Assembly (NCBI GenBank): GCA_039025235.1
Contig: JBCCOS010000009.1
Span: 124,001 to 188,000 of the forward strand
Reading direction: 5' to 3'
Source of the DNA: MED-G105 sp039025235
GTDB lineage: Bacteria; Pseudomonadota; Alphaproteobacteria; Caulobacterales; Parvularculaceae
Length of the DNA: 64,000 bases
Of the stretch, positions 1 through 8,939 are shown in pieces. A model generated the notes under the pieces. The model had not been told where the DNA came from and made no database searches. It worked only from the letters and a program-made list of their open reading frames with translations. Position 1 is the stretch's first letter. Each line of letters begins with the position of its first letter. The position numbers and the translations under genes are program-made.

Positions 1-900
1 CTGTGCTACTCCATCAATAACCAGGTCGGCTTCATGCTGGTCGGCATCGGCCTTGGCGCCATTAATGGCGCGACCGGTTACGCCTTCACCAATATCATTT
101 TTGAGAGTCTTCTTTTCATGGCGGTTGGCGCCGCGATGTATCGCACCGGCACCGCAAACGCGACTGAGCTTGGCGGGCTATACCGATCGATGCCCGCGAC
201 CATGGTTATGTGTATCATTGGCGCTCTATCGATTTCTGCATTCCCTGGCTTTGCCGGTTTCGTCACCAAGGGACTTATCATTGATGCAGCGGGGGCGGAA
301 CATCTTTTCTGGATCTGGTTGATCCTGTTATTCGCTTCCGCTGGCGTGCTGGAACACGCCGGTATCAAAATTCCGTTTTTCACGTTTTTTGCCCATGATA
401 GCGGCAAAAGACCATCAGAAGCACCGCCCCATATGCTGGTCGCTATGGGTATTTCGTCAGTTCTGTGTATTGCTATCGGCCTCTTTCCAGAAACGCTTTA
501 TGCTTATCTCCCTGACCCCAAGGCACTCAACGATTATCATCCCTACAGCGCCTATCATATTGTCGAACAAACGCAGCTCTTGATTTGGGCGGTGATCGCT
601 TTTGCGGTACTCAAAGTCATGAAATGGTACCCCGCTGAGATACCGTCAGATAATCTTGACACAGACTGGTTTTATCGCATTCCCGGGAGAGCCCTCGCCG
701 GTTGGTGTGCTGATGCGACAAGTGCCGTATGGCGCCTGAGCTGGGATGCTTTTCGCACTTGGTTCATGGGCTGGATGTCACGGATTTATAGTGTTCACGG
801 GCCAGAAGGACAGCTAGCGCGCGCATGGCCCATTGGGTTTATGGCTCTTGCCGTTGCAGTCGTTCTCGCCTTTTGCCTCGTGCTGTCACTAACTTCTTAA
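1..900 (+). CDS. Na+/H+ antiporter subunit D / NADH dehydrogenase (quinone) subunit family membrane protein, 5' end missing
   Basis: The frame is open from base 1, so the gene starts upstream of the window and only the last 299 codons are present. The product is a very hydrophobic protein with repeated membrane segments. The block around YSINNQVGFMLVGIGLG and the later GALSISAFPGFAGFVTKG are typical of the proton-pumping subunit shared by Mrp-type Na+/H+ antiporters (MrpD) and complex I subunits NuoM/NuoN. It should sit in the inner membrane and move cations or protons. The long C-terminal extension after the transporter core, with two more hydrophobic segments, fits the 'antiporter subunit D' genes found singly or in short mrp-like operons in alphaproteobacteria. 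Which of the subtypes it is cannot be settled without the N-terminal half and the upstream genes. Confidence 0.8.
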   Translation: MCYSINNQVGFMLVGIGLGAINGATGYAFTNIIFESLLFMAVGAAMYRTGTANATELGGLYRSMPATMVMCIIGALSISAFPGFAGFVTKGLIIDAAGAEHLFWIWLILLFASAGVLEHAGIKIPFFTFFAHDSGKRPSEAPPHMLVAMGISSVLCIAIGLFPETLYAYLPDPKALNDYHPYSAYHIVEQTQLLIWAVIAFAVLKVMKWYPAEIPSDNLDTDWFYRIPGRALAGWCADATSAVWRLSWDAFRTWFMGWMSRIYSVHGPEGQLARAWPIGFMALAVAVVLAFCLVLSLTS

Positions 901-1057
901 ACAGTTATTAAGCTTAACGAAATTCTCCATTTTTTGTTCTTTTTAAAGACTTATCGAACGCTGTTGCATTTACCGTATTCTGAGCGCACCGGAAATCGGC
1001 GACCAATTCGCTGACCCAGAACAAACGCAAAAGACTACGAGACAGGGAGAGACGAAA

Positions 1058-1624
1058 ATGCGACAGAGACATAGCGGGAGTTCGGAACTTTACCGCGCGC
1101 GCGTCACCATGGCAGCACTTAATGTAATGGCCGAAGCCTTTAACAATTCACTGGGGCGCCTTACCATGAGCAGTCGGCAGAAAGCGAATGTGGCCTTTGC
1201 TCGTCAAATTGCAATGTATTTGTCACATATCGTCGGCCAACTGAGCATGCGTGAGGTTTCAATTGAGTTCGAACGGGAACCGTCAACCGTCGTCTATGCC
1301 TGCCAAGCCATTGAAGAGCTCCGGGACAAGCCGATTTTCGAGCGCCAAATGCAGTTTTTAGAGGAAGCCCTTCACGAGCGCATCGTTGAAATCCGTGCAG
1401 ACCTCAAACTGAGGGGCTTTGACTTCAAGGACTATGATGGAGACGACCTTAGCAATCAATGCGATAACAAACGCGCAATCAGCGCTATTGATAAAGATCA
1501 GCCACACCGTAAGCAAAACAGCAACCAAGACCGTGACCACAGCTTTCGTGATCCAAGCGCGCCTGAGAAAAAATCAGTCAGCTCTAACGTGATTGCGGAT
1601 AGAACGACCACAGAAATAGCATAA
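1058..1624 (+). CDS. Orphan DnaA domain IV (DnaA-box binding HTH) protein
   Basis: The 188-residue product has no AAA+ ATPase. Residues about 44-106 match the C-terminal DNA-binding domain of the replication initiator DnaA: RQIAMYLSHIVGQLS is the start of the domain, and the signature helix reads EFEREPSTVVYACQAIEEL. In true DnaA the recognition stretch is DHTTV or DHSTV; here it is EPSTV (residues 74-78), so the Asp and His that contact the DnaA box are changed. After residue 130 the protein becomes hydrophilic and low in complexity. Similar stand-alone domain IV proteins are known in alphaproteobacteria, but their role is unclear; they may bind DnaA-box-like sites or act as simple transcription factors. 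The ATG follows GGGAGAGACGAAA, a good ribosome binding site. A dispersed repeat starts exactly at the stop codon. Confidence 0.75.
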   Translation: MRQRHSGSSELYRARVTMAALNVMAEAFNNSLGRLTMSSRQKANVAFARQIAMYLSHIVGQLSMREVSIEFEREPSTVVYACQAIEELRDKPIFERQMQFLEEALHERIVEIRADLKLRGFDFKDYDGDDLSNQCDNKRAISAIDKDQPHRKQNSNQDRDHSFRDPSAPEKKSVSSNVIADRTTTEIA

Positions 1625-1792
1625 AGCATTTCCAAGCCAAGTGTGTGCGGTTGACGTTTAGGAAATGCCTAGAGCGCTTCGTTGATAAGTGTGATCGGTT
1701 GATGGTTCCCGTCCATCAACTCGGCAAAAGAAGCGCGACAAATCAAAGACCTAGAGCGGCGCTCTGATTCCAATTGAAACAGCGGCGCTTTG
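1625..1792 (+). repeat. Dispersed intergenic repeat, B + A modules
   Basis: This is a composite copy of the repeat family found throughout the window. It starts right after the stop codon of the orphan DnaA-like gene with AAGCATTTCCAAGCCAAG, continues with CTAGAGCGCTTCGTTGATAA and a GATGG...CCATC inverted repeat, and closes with the palindromic core GATTCCAATTGAAAC flanked by GGCGCT and GGCGCTTT. Other copies lie at 8698, 11320, 12505, 48923, 50339 and 51621. Confidence 0.8.
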
Positions 1793-1881
1793 AAAGACAA
1801 ATAACGGGCCTGTTCCCCGTCATTTCTCTTGAAAGTTGGAAGCGCTTACACGTGCTTTGATCAGAGGTCAGCAGGGGCGGT

Positions 1882-3348
1882 TCACTTCTTACCGGCCACG
1901 GCCCGCACGACATCTTCAAAGAATCGCTTTTGTTTGAAGCCGTCACCCGACCAAGCATCGATACCGCGCCGTACAATAACCAGATCATGCTCTGGCGAAA
2001 AAGCGGCATACTGACCACGTGCACCATTGGTTGAACATATCCTGAAATCGTCGATACCATCGGTCGGATCAAAAGTGAGATCATACATCCACCACTGCGC
2101 ACCGTAATGGATATAGTCCTCCAGATCCGCTTCCGCCGTTGTCGGTGTGCAGCTGTAGCGGACCCAACCCTTAGGTAGAATACGCTCGCCCTCCCAGACA
2201 CCATCTTGGAGATAAAGATAGGCAAACCGTGCTAAATCTCGAACATTCGTATATACTTGGCTACTCATGACAAAATTTCCGTATGCATCTGTTTCTGCAA
2301 AAGTGTTATGCATACCAATCTTGTCAAATAGACGCCTGTAGGGGAAATCAAGGTATTTTTGAGGCTTTCCCATAGCCGCCTTGAGCGCCCGCATCAGAAG
2401 GAGCGTGTCATAGTTTGAGTAGTGAAATTTGGTGCCAGGCGCATGAACCAAGGGACGCGATGTTGCGTCCGCTGCCGAATTGATCCCAGCAAAGTAAGCC
2501 GCTTCAGTCGCGGAGCCCACATCAGGAACAACGGTTCCCAACCCGCTCGCCATCTGCAGCAAATTTTCCAATGTGATTGCACGCCTTGGATCGTTCGTAT
2601 CGGACCATTCAGGTATTGAGACAGGCGTGGATGGGTCAGGTAAGATCCCCCGGTGGATGGCAACTCCAACAACAGCTGATGCGAGGCTCTTGGCCGTTGA
2701 CCATGTTCGGTATTGTGTATGCGGACCAAATCCGTCCCGATAGCGCTCTGCGACGACTTCGCCTTTGTGCAGAACAATGACACCGATCGTCCGCGATCCT
2801 GTACCATAGATTTCGGGATCGAAAACACGATCAACAACTTTTTCCAACGCGGGCGCATAAGACTTCAGCGTCGCAGCAACTTTAATAGGCCCCGTCTCGG
2901 GCCATTGATCGTCATCGCGGTTATAAGAGGGACGTTTTTTCGAAAGTGTCGGAAGGTCGTCTTTGGCGTTGATGTCAGCCCCCCAAGGCAAGACCGAACA
3001 ACCGATGCCTTCACGAAAGGCCGCATGAATGGGTGGATACCCCGTTGAAAACGGCACCGACACAGTCTTATTCTCAAAGTCAACGGAGAATTTTGGTGGC
3101 TCGCCAGCAACCGTATGGGGTTCTGTGTCAGATGCCGTAATTTCCAAATTGGTAATTTGTTCAAGACTTCGCCCCGCGATGAATTGGCTGGAACAGGCAA
3201 AAATCGCAGCATACCCGGCCTCAAACATGGTTTCTAAGTCACTCGAATCGGGCACCTCAAGCGCCTGTGCATAAACAGACGGGGCATAAACCGTTGGCAT
3301 ACAAACGGACCACAATGCGAACACTGATGAAATGAACTTACGTCTCAC
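1882..3348 (-). CDS. Secreted serine beta-lactamase-like hydrolase (class C / esterase family)
   Basis: The product belongs to the serine beta-lactamase-like superfamily (class C beta-lactamases, 6-aminohexanoate-dimer hydrolases, esterases). It has the STAK motif (nucleophile Ser217, Lys220, counted from the start chosen here) and a HYSNYD block that supplies the YxN motif. It begins with a signal peptide ending near VYAQ, so it should act in the periplasm. I chose the GTG at 3348: it is preceded by GGGAGATCATTT, and the upstream ATG at 3399 would put a dispersed repeat into the coding sequence. About 140 residues precede the catalytic domain and match nothing I recognise. Substrate is unknown; the name does not imply antibiotic resistance. 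It stands alone, convergent with the upstream DnaA-like gene. Confidence 0.8.
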   Translation of the reverse strand: MRRKFISSVFALWSVCMPTVYAPSVYAQALEVPDSSDLETMFEAGYAAIFACSSQFIAGRSLEQITNLEITASDTEPHTVAGEPPKFSVDFENKTVSVPFSTGYPPIHAAFREGIGCSVLPWGADINAKDDLPTLSKKRPSYNRDDDQWPETGPIKVAATLKSYAPALEKVVDRVFDPEIYGTGSRTIGVIVLHKGEVVAERYRDGFGPHTQYRTWSTAKSLASAVVGVAIHRGILPDPSTPVSIPEWSDTNDPRRAITLENLLQMASGLGTVVPDVGSATEAAYFAGINSAADATSRPLVHAPGTKFHYSNYDTLLLMRALKAAMGKPQKYLDFPYRRLFDKIGMHNTFAETDAYGNFVMSSQVYTNVRDLARFAYLYLQDGVWEGERILPKGWVRYSCTPTTAEADLEDYIHYGAQWWMYDLTFDPTDGIDDFRICSTNGARGQYAAFSPEHDLVIVRRGIDAWSGDGFKQKRFFEDVVRAVAGKK

Positions 3349-3378
3349 AAATGATCTCCCGCGCGGACACTCGGCCGC

Positions 3379-3490
3379 TTTGAAGCGCCTCCGATTCAAT
3401 TGGTAGAAGGACGGCGCTTTATGTTGTTGATTTTACGCATTCCCATGATGCTAACCGCACATACTTGGCCCGGATATACTTGGCCCGGAT
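3379..3490 (-). repeat. Dispersed repeat (B module, minus orientation) ending in a 15-bp tandem duplication
   Basis: A degenerate copy of the B module in inverted orientation: GAAGCGCCTCCGATTCAATT, then GACGGCGCTTTA, TTGATTTTACGCATTCCC and CTAACCGCACATACTTGGCC. Its outer end runs into two perfect 15-bp units (ATACTTGGCCCGGAT at 3461-3475 and 3476-3490), as if the end of the element had been duplicated by slippage. Confidence 0.7.
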
Positions 3491-3847
3491 ATACTTTAAG
3501 TCTTTTGTCATTGCGTTCAATTTAGCGAACCCAATAATATCCTTAAACGGACAATATCCGCTTATGTTTTGTCGCCAAATGGCACGCGCACCGAGAACCT
3601 TTTGAGTATTTCGGTTTGAGTGACAAGTCATAAGCGACATTCCACCTTTACCATGCGCAGAATTAAAGGACGGCCGTTCAAATAGCAATTTGATATGGCG
3701 TTGCGCGAGCGCAAAAACACCTGACATCAGAATAATTGCCACCGAACAATATCCTTTGCCGAAAATTGTCCTTTGCGTGTGCCTGAGCAGACCCTACACT
3801 GATCCAATGTGATCGCCCGGCGCTCTAATTCATAAGCAAGGACGAAT
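3491..3847. other. Gap without a recognisable gene
   Basis: About 350 bases between the repeat and sufE. A minus-strand open frame (3419-3742) crosses it but shares its 3' end with the tandem repeat, has no convincing ribosome binding site and resembles nothing known, so no gene is called. No RNA structure was recognised. Confidence 0.4.
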
Positions 3848-4273
3848 TTAGGATAGGGCCGCTTTTGCTATATCCTGAATGCGGACCGCCATTGACGCTA
3901 GTCCGTTCGTACGTTGTGGTGTTAAATGACCGTCCAACGATAGGGGCGCTAATGCATCTAAGGCATTAAGTTTGGCGATTTCGTTTGCGGTTTTTCCGGA
4001 GTACAAGGACAACAGAACGGCAACGAGGCCTTTTACAATATGGGCATCGCTATCGCCAGCAAGAGAAATGGTCGGGTCTGACGGATTGTCAGACTTACTT
4101 ATATCGTATGCCAACCAAACCTGACTGGCACAACCCTTCACTTTATGGGCGTCATCGCGGCGATCTTCCGGGTATTCAGGAAGGTGCCGCCCCAGATCGA
4201 TCAGGTATTTGTAACGATCATCCCAATCATCTAGAAATGAGAAGTCAGCCACGATATCTTCAAAACTTGTCAT
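3848..4273 (-). CDS. sufE: SufE family cysteine desulfurase activator
   Basis: SufE takes persulfide sulfur from the cysteine desulfurase SufS and passes it to the SufBCD scaffold for iron-sulfur cluster assembly in the cytoplasm. The 141-residue length is usual for the family. The motif KVKGCASQVWL carries the sulfur-accepting cysteine (Cys48), and the GLVAVLLSLYSGK block is also typical. The gene stands apart from any suf operon in this window, which is common in alphaproteobacteria, where a second sufE often lies alone. It could be the CsdE-type paralogue; the sequence alone does not separate the two. Confidence 0.88.
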   Translation of the reverse strand: MTSFEDIVADFSFLDDWDDRYKYLIDLGRHLPEYPEDRRDDAHKVKGCASQVWLAYDISKSDNPSDPTISLAGDSDAHIVKGLVAVLLSLYSGKTANEIAKLNALDALAPLSLDGHLTPQRTNGLASMAVRIQDIAKAALS

Positions 4274-4522
4274 GCAAAATACCTAAGTGGGACAACGTCT
4301 GCATGCAAGTCCGTTCACAATCCGGAATGATGAGACATCCCGTCTCAATGCCCGACGGCTGATACCACCAACCCATCGAATGAGTTGGTATTCCTTCGTG
4401 TCCGTTGATTGGCCGTCCTTGGCGGCGAGATCCACGACCCGGTTTCATTGGCCTGGCGCTGGCTTGTCGCTGGCGCTGGTCTTAGTCTTGGCACCTGGCG
4501 CTGGCCTGGGCGCATCAACAAA

Positions 4523-4549
4523 AAAAGCCGCCCATGACGAGCGGCTTTT
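4523..4549. terminator. Bidirectional hairpin terminator (AAAAGCCGC / GCGGCTTTT)
   Basis: A 9-bp perfect stem with A-rich and T-rich flanks can terminate in either direction. On the minus strand it would end the transcript of the hypothetical gene at 4694-5722, 145 bases away. The surrounding gap (4274-4693) holds no gene I can support; part of it (4450-4505) is a degenerate run of GGCGCTGGC-like short repeats. Confidence 0.7.
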
Positions 4550-4693
4550 GGTTAGATGTTGGCGTTGTTAGAGATCGTTGTCCTGCTTTTCAGTATCTTG
4601 TCATAAAGCTCCCTACACAAACCGCAGGCGCAACGTCGAATGCGCGTAAACCTGAAACGATCTTACCATGAACCAATGTAACCGACCAGCGCT

Positions 4694-5722
4694 CTAGCTG
4701 GCGTCCGCTGTTTGCGCGCGCTCTGGCCCGGCGACCCAACCGAGACATCCAGCAACATCGTTTAAGCCGTGCTCGCCAAGGCAGAAGGCTTCCTCATAAG
4801 GGGTGCGCGTCGCAGCGATGCACTGCTTCAACGTGAGCGTCGACATATGCAGGCACCGTGACGATCGATCATTACGGGCAAACGCCGTGACAAGCTTAGG
4901 ATTAGTGGCACCAACAGCATAGCGCGCCGCAAGGTTCAAAACACGGTTCATAATCACTTGCGCATTTGGTTCAGTAATTTTGCCAGAACCTTCTGACGCC
5001 CCCCAATCGGGTGACCAATTGCCCTGAAGCGAAGCCAGAGACGGTGCCGTTACACCGCGATCAGTCTCACCTTTCATTTCCGGTGCAAATGGGATCGGAC
5101 GACTTTTTGCAAACTTCTCAGCATCGATGATCCGGGCAGAGCTCGATTTAATGCGTGCTTTGCCCCAACGGGTCTTTTGCATGGCATAGGCTTGCGTTTT
5201 AAATGACTCTCCAAGCGTAACAATGCGCTTGCCATCTTGCACTGCCATCGCCAGCACGCGCTCAATCGCAGCATCGGCCCCTGGTATTTTGCTGCCATAG
5301 GTCGGGTTTTCCGATAAGCGCGCAACCAGGGCATCACGGCCGCGCAAACCACGAAACCGCTTGCGTGAACGGACCTGTTTTTTCAGCCCTTTAGCAAACT
5401 CCTCTGTGTCTGCCGCCAAAAGGGCCGCATACGCCACCCAACCAGCGGACAGATCATTCGCGTTGTGGGCGGATAGTCGACGGTGCGCCTCTCGTGTCGC
5501 TTCAGCACTTGTCATCGGCGTGGATTCAATTGCCGCAACATCTTCACGGAATTGAACATAAGCAGCGGCCTGCTGCTCCAATGAAATATCATCAGGCTGT
5601 GCAAGCGAATCCGCCGACGCGGCCGTTGACGCTGCAAGACCACAAGCCGTCGCGAAGCCAATACGCCCCAATTTAATAAGGCCAAAGTTCAAACGGCTGA
5701 CCGGTGTTAGCTTACTCAACAT
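4694..5722 (-). CDS. Conserved-looking hypothetical exported protein
   Basis: I do not recognise the family. From the ATG at 5722, which follows GCGGGAGCATTAGC, the 342-residue product begins with a signal peptide (basic start, then GFATACGLAASTAASA), so it is probably periplasmic. The open frame extends 59 codons further upstream, but that part is rich in aromatic residues and precedes the good ribosome binding site. The mature part is mostly alpha-helical in character with many basic residues. It contains four cysteines in the last 55 residues (SSRCLHM, LKQCIAA, EAFCLGEH, VAGCLGW), a spacing that suggests two disulfide bonds in the periplasm. No neighbour suggests a function. Confidence 0.65.
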   Translation of the reverse strand: MLSKLTPVSRLNFGLIKLGRIGFATACGLAASTAASADSLAQPDDISLEQQAAAYVQFREDVAAIESTPMTSAEATREAHRRLSAHNANDLSAGWVAYAALLAADTEEFAKGLKKQVRSRKRFRGLRGRDALVARLSENPTYGSKIPGADAAIERVLAMAVQDGKRIVTLGESFKTQAYAMQKTRWGKARIKSSSARIIDAEKFAKSRPIPFAPEMKGETDRGVTAPSLASLQGNWSPDWGASEGSGKITEPNAQVIMNRVLNLAARYAVGATNPKLVTAFARNDRSSRCLHMSTLTLKQCIAATRTPYEEAFCLGEHGLNDVAGCLGWVAGPERAQTADAS

Positions 5723-6266
5723 GCTAATGCTCCCGCTAAAATTATTGAAAAACTTGTATGATACGACCGGTCTGCACTGGCAAAGACGCCATCGTTCCCG
5801 AACTGGCGCATTAAAGATCATGGAATTTTGAAGGTATCCGCCCAAAAAGAAATTTGACATCCACACGCCCAATCCCACACTCCCAATTAATGCCGACATG
5901 CCAAGACCGTTGCGCCCATTACGATCATACCGATCGACCGAATGCGTTAATCTCGCGCCTCATCCAATTACCGCCGACTGATTAAGACCTTAAGCCTAAA
6001 AAAACCGACCACGAAAGCCCAGCGTCCATGAACGCCCTTGCTGACCCATCATCAGCATTACCGACAGTTCATTAAGAGCGCGTGCTTAACAATACCCAGA
6101 TTATCACTAAATTCGAGATGGGTTTAGCGATCATTTCTCTCTAAATAACTGAGAATTTGCTAGACAATTTGTTTCGCATCCGAACGCGCGCAATTTTGCC
6201 TGCTTTTTATACTTTGTTAACCGCCATTGGCGCAGCTTAGGCTCTGTTAATTAGGGTCAATAAAAC
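5723..6266. other. Long divergent intergenic region
   Basis: About 540 bases separate a minus-strand hypothetical gene from the plus-strand sensor kinase, so both promoters must lie here. The region is A+T-rich towards 6090-6260. I see no repeat copy, no perfect CtrA site (TTAA-N7-TTAA) and no RNA gene; several TTAA half-sites occur (for example TTAAGACCTTAAG near 5989), but with the wrong spacing. Confidence 0.4.
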
Positions 6267-8045
6267 ATGAACGCAGACATCGGTCACACCAAAAAAAATT
6301 CCGGTAGTGCTCACCGGAACGACCAAACCGATGCCGATCGCCAACAGTGGGCTGGAATCAATCAGGCGGCTGGAATCAGTCGAGACTTTTCAGAGGGGCA
6401 AGACGCTTCGTCTTATCCAGTGGAAAAGCGACAACGAGCCCAAATGCCGATCGAGAATATGACGATGCAACAAGAAGAAACGGTCAGACAAAAGAAAAAA
6501 ACTGGCCTCTTTGGCCGAGTCATCGCGATGCTGTCCCAAGGAAATGGTGATACCGGCGCGAGAGGCCCCAAAACAAGCATGCCATCAAACAACCCGTTCG
6601 ATCGACAGACGCGTGCGCAATCGGCTTCTCATTCCGTGCCGTCTCATAAACCGAGCAAAAAGGCGACACTGACATTTTCGACGCGCGACGCCTTTGTGGT
6701 AACGCTTGACCGCGATGGTCGCCTCGTTTCAGCCCCAAGTGATATCGATTTGCGCTTTGCTATCGCTATCGAACCTGGCCTGGATCGGTTCGCCGATGTG
6801 TTCTTACCAGAGGAACGCAGCCGGATTATCAACGCCCTTGTTTCTCCCGACGCGCGCATTGTCAGCGGTCGCGCGCGCCAACCGGATGGAACGATCAGCA
6901 TGTTTGATATGCATGTCGCCCAACAAACTGATGGCATGCTGTCTCTTATTGTCGTTGATACCACCGCTGTGACTGAAGAGCGTCACACTCTTCAACAGGC
7001 CGCAGAAAAGTCGCGTGCCGATGCAAAAGCCAGCGCCGCGGCCCTTGCTGACCTAAGCCATGAGATGAAAACGCCCCTCAATGCGGTCATTGGTTTTGCC
7101 GAAGCCATGAGCACCGAAACATTTGGCCCGATGGGACATCAGAAATATCATGAGTATGCGAACGATATCCGTAATTCTGGACGGCATCTGCTCGACCTCG
7201 TGGTGACAATCCTTGATATGGCGCGACTTGATGCTGAACGCTTAGAGCTCACGCCGGTCTTATGCCAACCGGCAGAGCTTGCGCGCGAATGCGCGGCAAT
7301 GGTCCGCCAGGCCGCTGAGGCTGCTGGTTTAGAGTTACTCTTCGAGATTGATGAAAACCAAAACGACAAAAGCGAAAAAAATGGCGAGCGAACAGCTGCA
7401 GGCAATTTCGTAAACGAAGAACGCATGATGGACCCGCGCGCCATCAGGCAGGTCCTTATCAATCTCCTCACCAATGCCATTAAATTTACCAGCGACGGCA
7501 CTGTACGCTTGAGCCTTTCGGCAACGGAAGAAGAAACCGTTTTCGAGGTTTCCGATACCGGTGTGGGCATGAGCCCCGATGCCTTAGCGAGCCTAGGCCC
7601 CCGATTTACGGACGCCCATGGCGCGGGTGTTCGCGGTACCGACGGTGCGGGCCTTGGGCTCGCACTGGCATACAGGTTGGCGGCGTTACACGATGGTCGG
7701 CTTGACTTGGACAGCGCCCCCGGCGAAGGGCTAACTGCCCGCCTCGTGATACCGAAGAGAAAAACGCCGACGCGACGCAACCCTCAAGACGCCGCCCCAA
7801 GCACGTCCTCAAAAAGCGGCAATGGTGCGTCGTCGTTGCAAACAACGGAAGAGCCGGCACCGATGACTACGAGCACTACCGCGGCAAACAAGGGTAAAAG
7901 CGTGGTCAAACCCCGTCACACTGTCCGGTATGACCAGCTTACTCAACTGGAACGCATCGAAGCCTATCGACAGGAAGTTTTGCAGCAGCGCCAACAACAG
8001 TTGGCAGGAGACCAACGCGTAAAAAAGTCCGCTAACGCGGCGTAG
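6267..8045 (+). CDS. Cytoplasmic sensor histidine kinase
   Basis: This is a complete two-component kinase with no membrane segment. The first 130 residues are hydrophilic and probably disordered. A PAS-like region follows (about residues 135-245). The dimerisation and phosphoacceptor motif is LADLSHEMKTPLNAV with His265. The ATP-binding domain has an N box (INLLTNAIKFT), a G1 box (VSDTGVGMS) and a G2 box (GAGLGLALAYRLA). The layout resembles PleC/DivJ-type alphaproteobacterial kinases that signal to single-domain regulators, but I cannot assign it to one. After the kinase, some 85 residues end in a Gln-rich helix (RQEVLQQRQQQL). No response regulator gene is adjacent. A short near-duplication (GGGCTGGAATCAATC / GCGGCTGGAATCAG) lies near codons 26-35. 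Confidence 0.85.
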   Translation: MNADIGHTKKNSGSAHRNDQTDADRQQWAGINQAAGISRDFSEGQDASSYPVEKRQRAQMPIENMTMQQEETVRQKKKTGLFGRVIAMLSQGNGDTGARGPKTSMPSNNPFDRQTRAQSASHSVPSHKPSKKATLTFSTRDAFVVTLDRDGRLVSAPSDIDLRFAIAIEPGLDRFADVFLPEERSRIINALVSPDARIVSGRARQPDGTISMFDMHVAQQTDGMLSLIVVDTTAVTEERHTLQQAAEKSRADAKASAAALADLSHEMKTPLNAVIGFAEAMSTETFGPMGHQKYHEYANDIRNSGRHLLDLVVTILDMARLDAERLELTPVLCQPAELARECAAMVRQAAEAAGLELLFEIDENQNDKSEKNGERTAAGNFVNEERMMDPRAIRQVLINLLTNAIKFTSDGTVRLSLSATEEETVFEVSDTGVGMSPDALASLGPRFTDAHGAGVRGTDGAGLGLALAYRLAALHDGRLDLDSAPGEGLTARLVIPKRKTPTRRNPQDAAPSTSSKSGNGASSLQTTEEPAPMTTSTTAANKGKSVVKPRHTVRYDQLTQLERIEAYRQEVLQQRQQQLAGDQRVKKSANAA

Positions 8046-8124
8046 GCCTTTTTCCCAAGGAAGCATGCGTCGCGTTGTGAACGAAACTTTAGAAACGTTT
8101 GTTTCCTGAGGCGTGGGCCAGAAC

Positions 8125-8164
8125 GCTTGGGCCTGGATGCTTGGGCCCGGATGCTTGGGCCTGG
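8125..8164. repeat. 14-bp tandem repeat, nearly 3 copies
   Basis: The unit GCTTGGGCCTGGAT is repeated at 8125, 8139 and 8153 (last copy incomplete), with one changed base in the middle unit. It is non-coding and lies between the sensor kinase and the DUF1491 gene. It is one of several short tandem duplications in the window. Confidence 0.8.
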
Positions 8165-8280
8165 CGGCGTTTAAGACGCCATCCAAATTACCGCGTAAGC
8201 TAGAAATGCTCTATGGCCGTCGCACCGTTTAACGCAAAAACCGTTGCACACTTTTTGCTCGACGCTCTAAATATGATGGG

Positions 8281-8610
8281 ATGCGCCTTAAAACTCATAT
8301 CCGCGCTGCTGCCCACCTGCGCCGAGCCGAAGCCGCAGGAGCCTTTGCCACTATTGCAAGGCGCGGCGACCCTGACGCGGGTGCCATTGCCATTAAAGTC
8401 TCTATTACCGGTGACGCGATCACCGATCGGCGCGCCCAGGTTTTTTATGAGATAATAGGGGCCGACGGGATAAAAGAATGGCGCGACCCTTTAGGGGGAC
8501 CCACCGAAGAAGACGCGATCGATGGGTGGCTTGAAAAGGAAACCGGATTCGACCCCGATCTTTGGATCATTGAAATCGAGGACCGGGAGGGCCGTGCGTT
8601 TCTCGATTGA
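8281..8610 (+). CDS. DUF1491 family protein
   Basis: A 109-residue protein matching the small alphaproteobacterial family DUF1491. Typical features are RLKTHIRAAAHLRRAEAAG at the start, GAFATIARRGDPDAGAI, and the closing block DPDLWIIEIEDREGRAFLD. No signal or membrane segment is present. The biochemical role of the family is not known to me. A second plus-strand frame overlaps it (8213-8455) but is a shadow. The ATG at 8281 lies inside TGATGGGATG; an upstream start is not possible in this frame without losing the family N-terminus. Confidence 0.8.
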   Translation: MRLKTHIRAAAHLRRAEAAGAFATIARRGDPDAGAIAIKVSITGDAITDRRAQVFYEIIGADGIKEWRDPLGGPTEEDAIDGWLEKETGFDPDLWIIEIEDREGRAFLD

Positions 8611-8697
8611 TCGCCGTGAATGGGCTGTCGTCAATGACTCATCACCACACTGACGATGGAAATCAAAACCATAGTGGCGCCACGCGTCAACCATCGA

Positions 8698-8799
8698 TAG
8701 CATTGCCAAGCCAAGTGTGTGCGGTTGGCGTTAAGGAAATGCGTCAAATAAACAACGAAAAGCGCCGTTCTGACTCCGATTGAAACCTAGGCGCTTTAG
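8698..8799 (+). repeat. Dispersed intergenic repeat, B module
   Basis: Complete B module in plus orientation, starting AGCATTGCCAAGCCAAGTG and ending CCTAGGCGCTTTA, with the inner palindrome around CTGACTCCGATTGAAAC. It fills most of the 330-base gap (8611-8939) between DUF1491 and the next gene; the rest of that gap shows nothing else. Confidence 0.8.
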
Positions 8800-8939
8800 C
8801 CCGGAATATGGCCAAAGCGCGGCCGGGCCGCCTTAGTATCGTCGTCAACTTCCCTTTTCGCACGCCCATTCTCGCCGCATTGCACGCTTAGGTTCAATAA
8901 CGAGGCAGCTGGGGCGTTGCTAGAAGAGGGTCAGAGAAA

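Noticed and set aside
3419..3742. Minus-strand 107-codon ORF upstream of the hydrolase gene
   Set aside because: It shares its end with a dispersed repeat and the 15-bp tandem (giving YIRAKYIRAK), has no good ribosome binding site, and matches no family.
4287..4571. Plus-strand ORF between sufE and the exported protein
   Set aside because: It runs through the GGCGCTGGC short repeats and the terminator hairpin; its composition is not protein-like.
5985..6100. CtrA sites upstream of the sensor kinase
   Set aside because: TTAA half-sites are present, but none has the required seven-base spacing.
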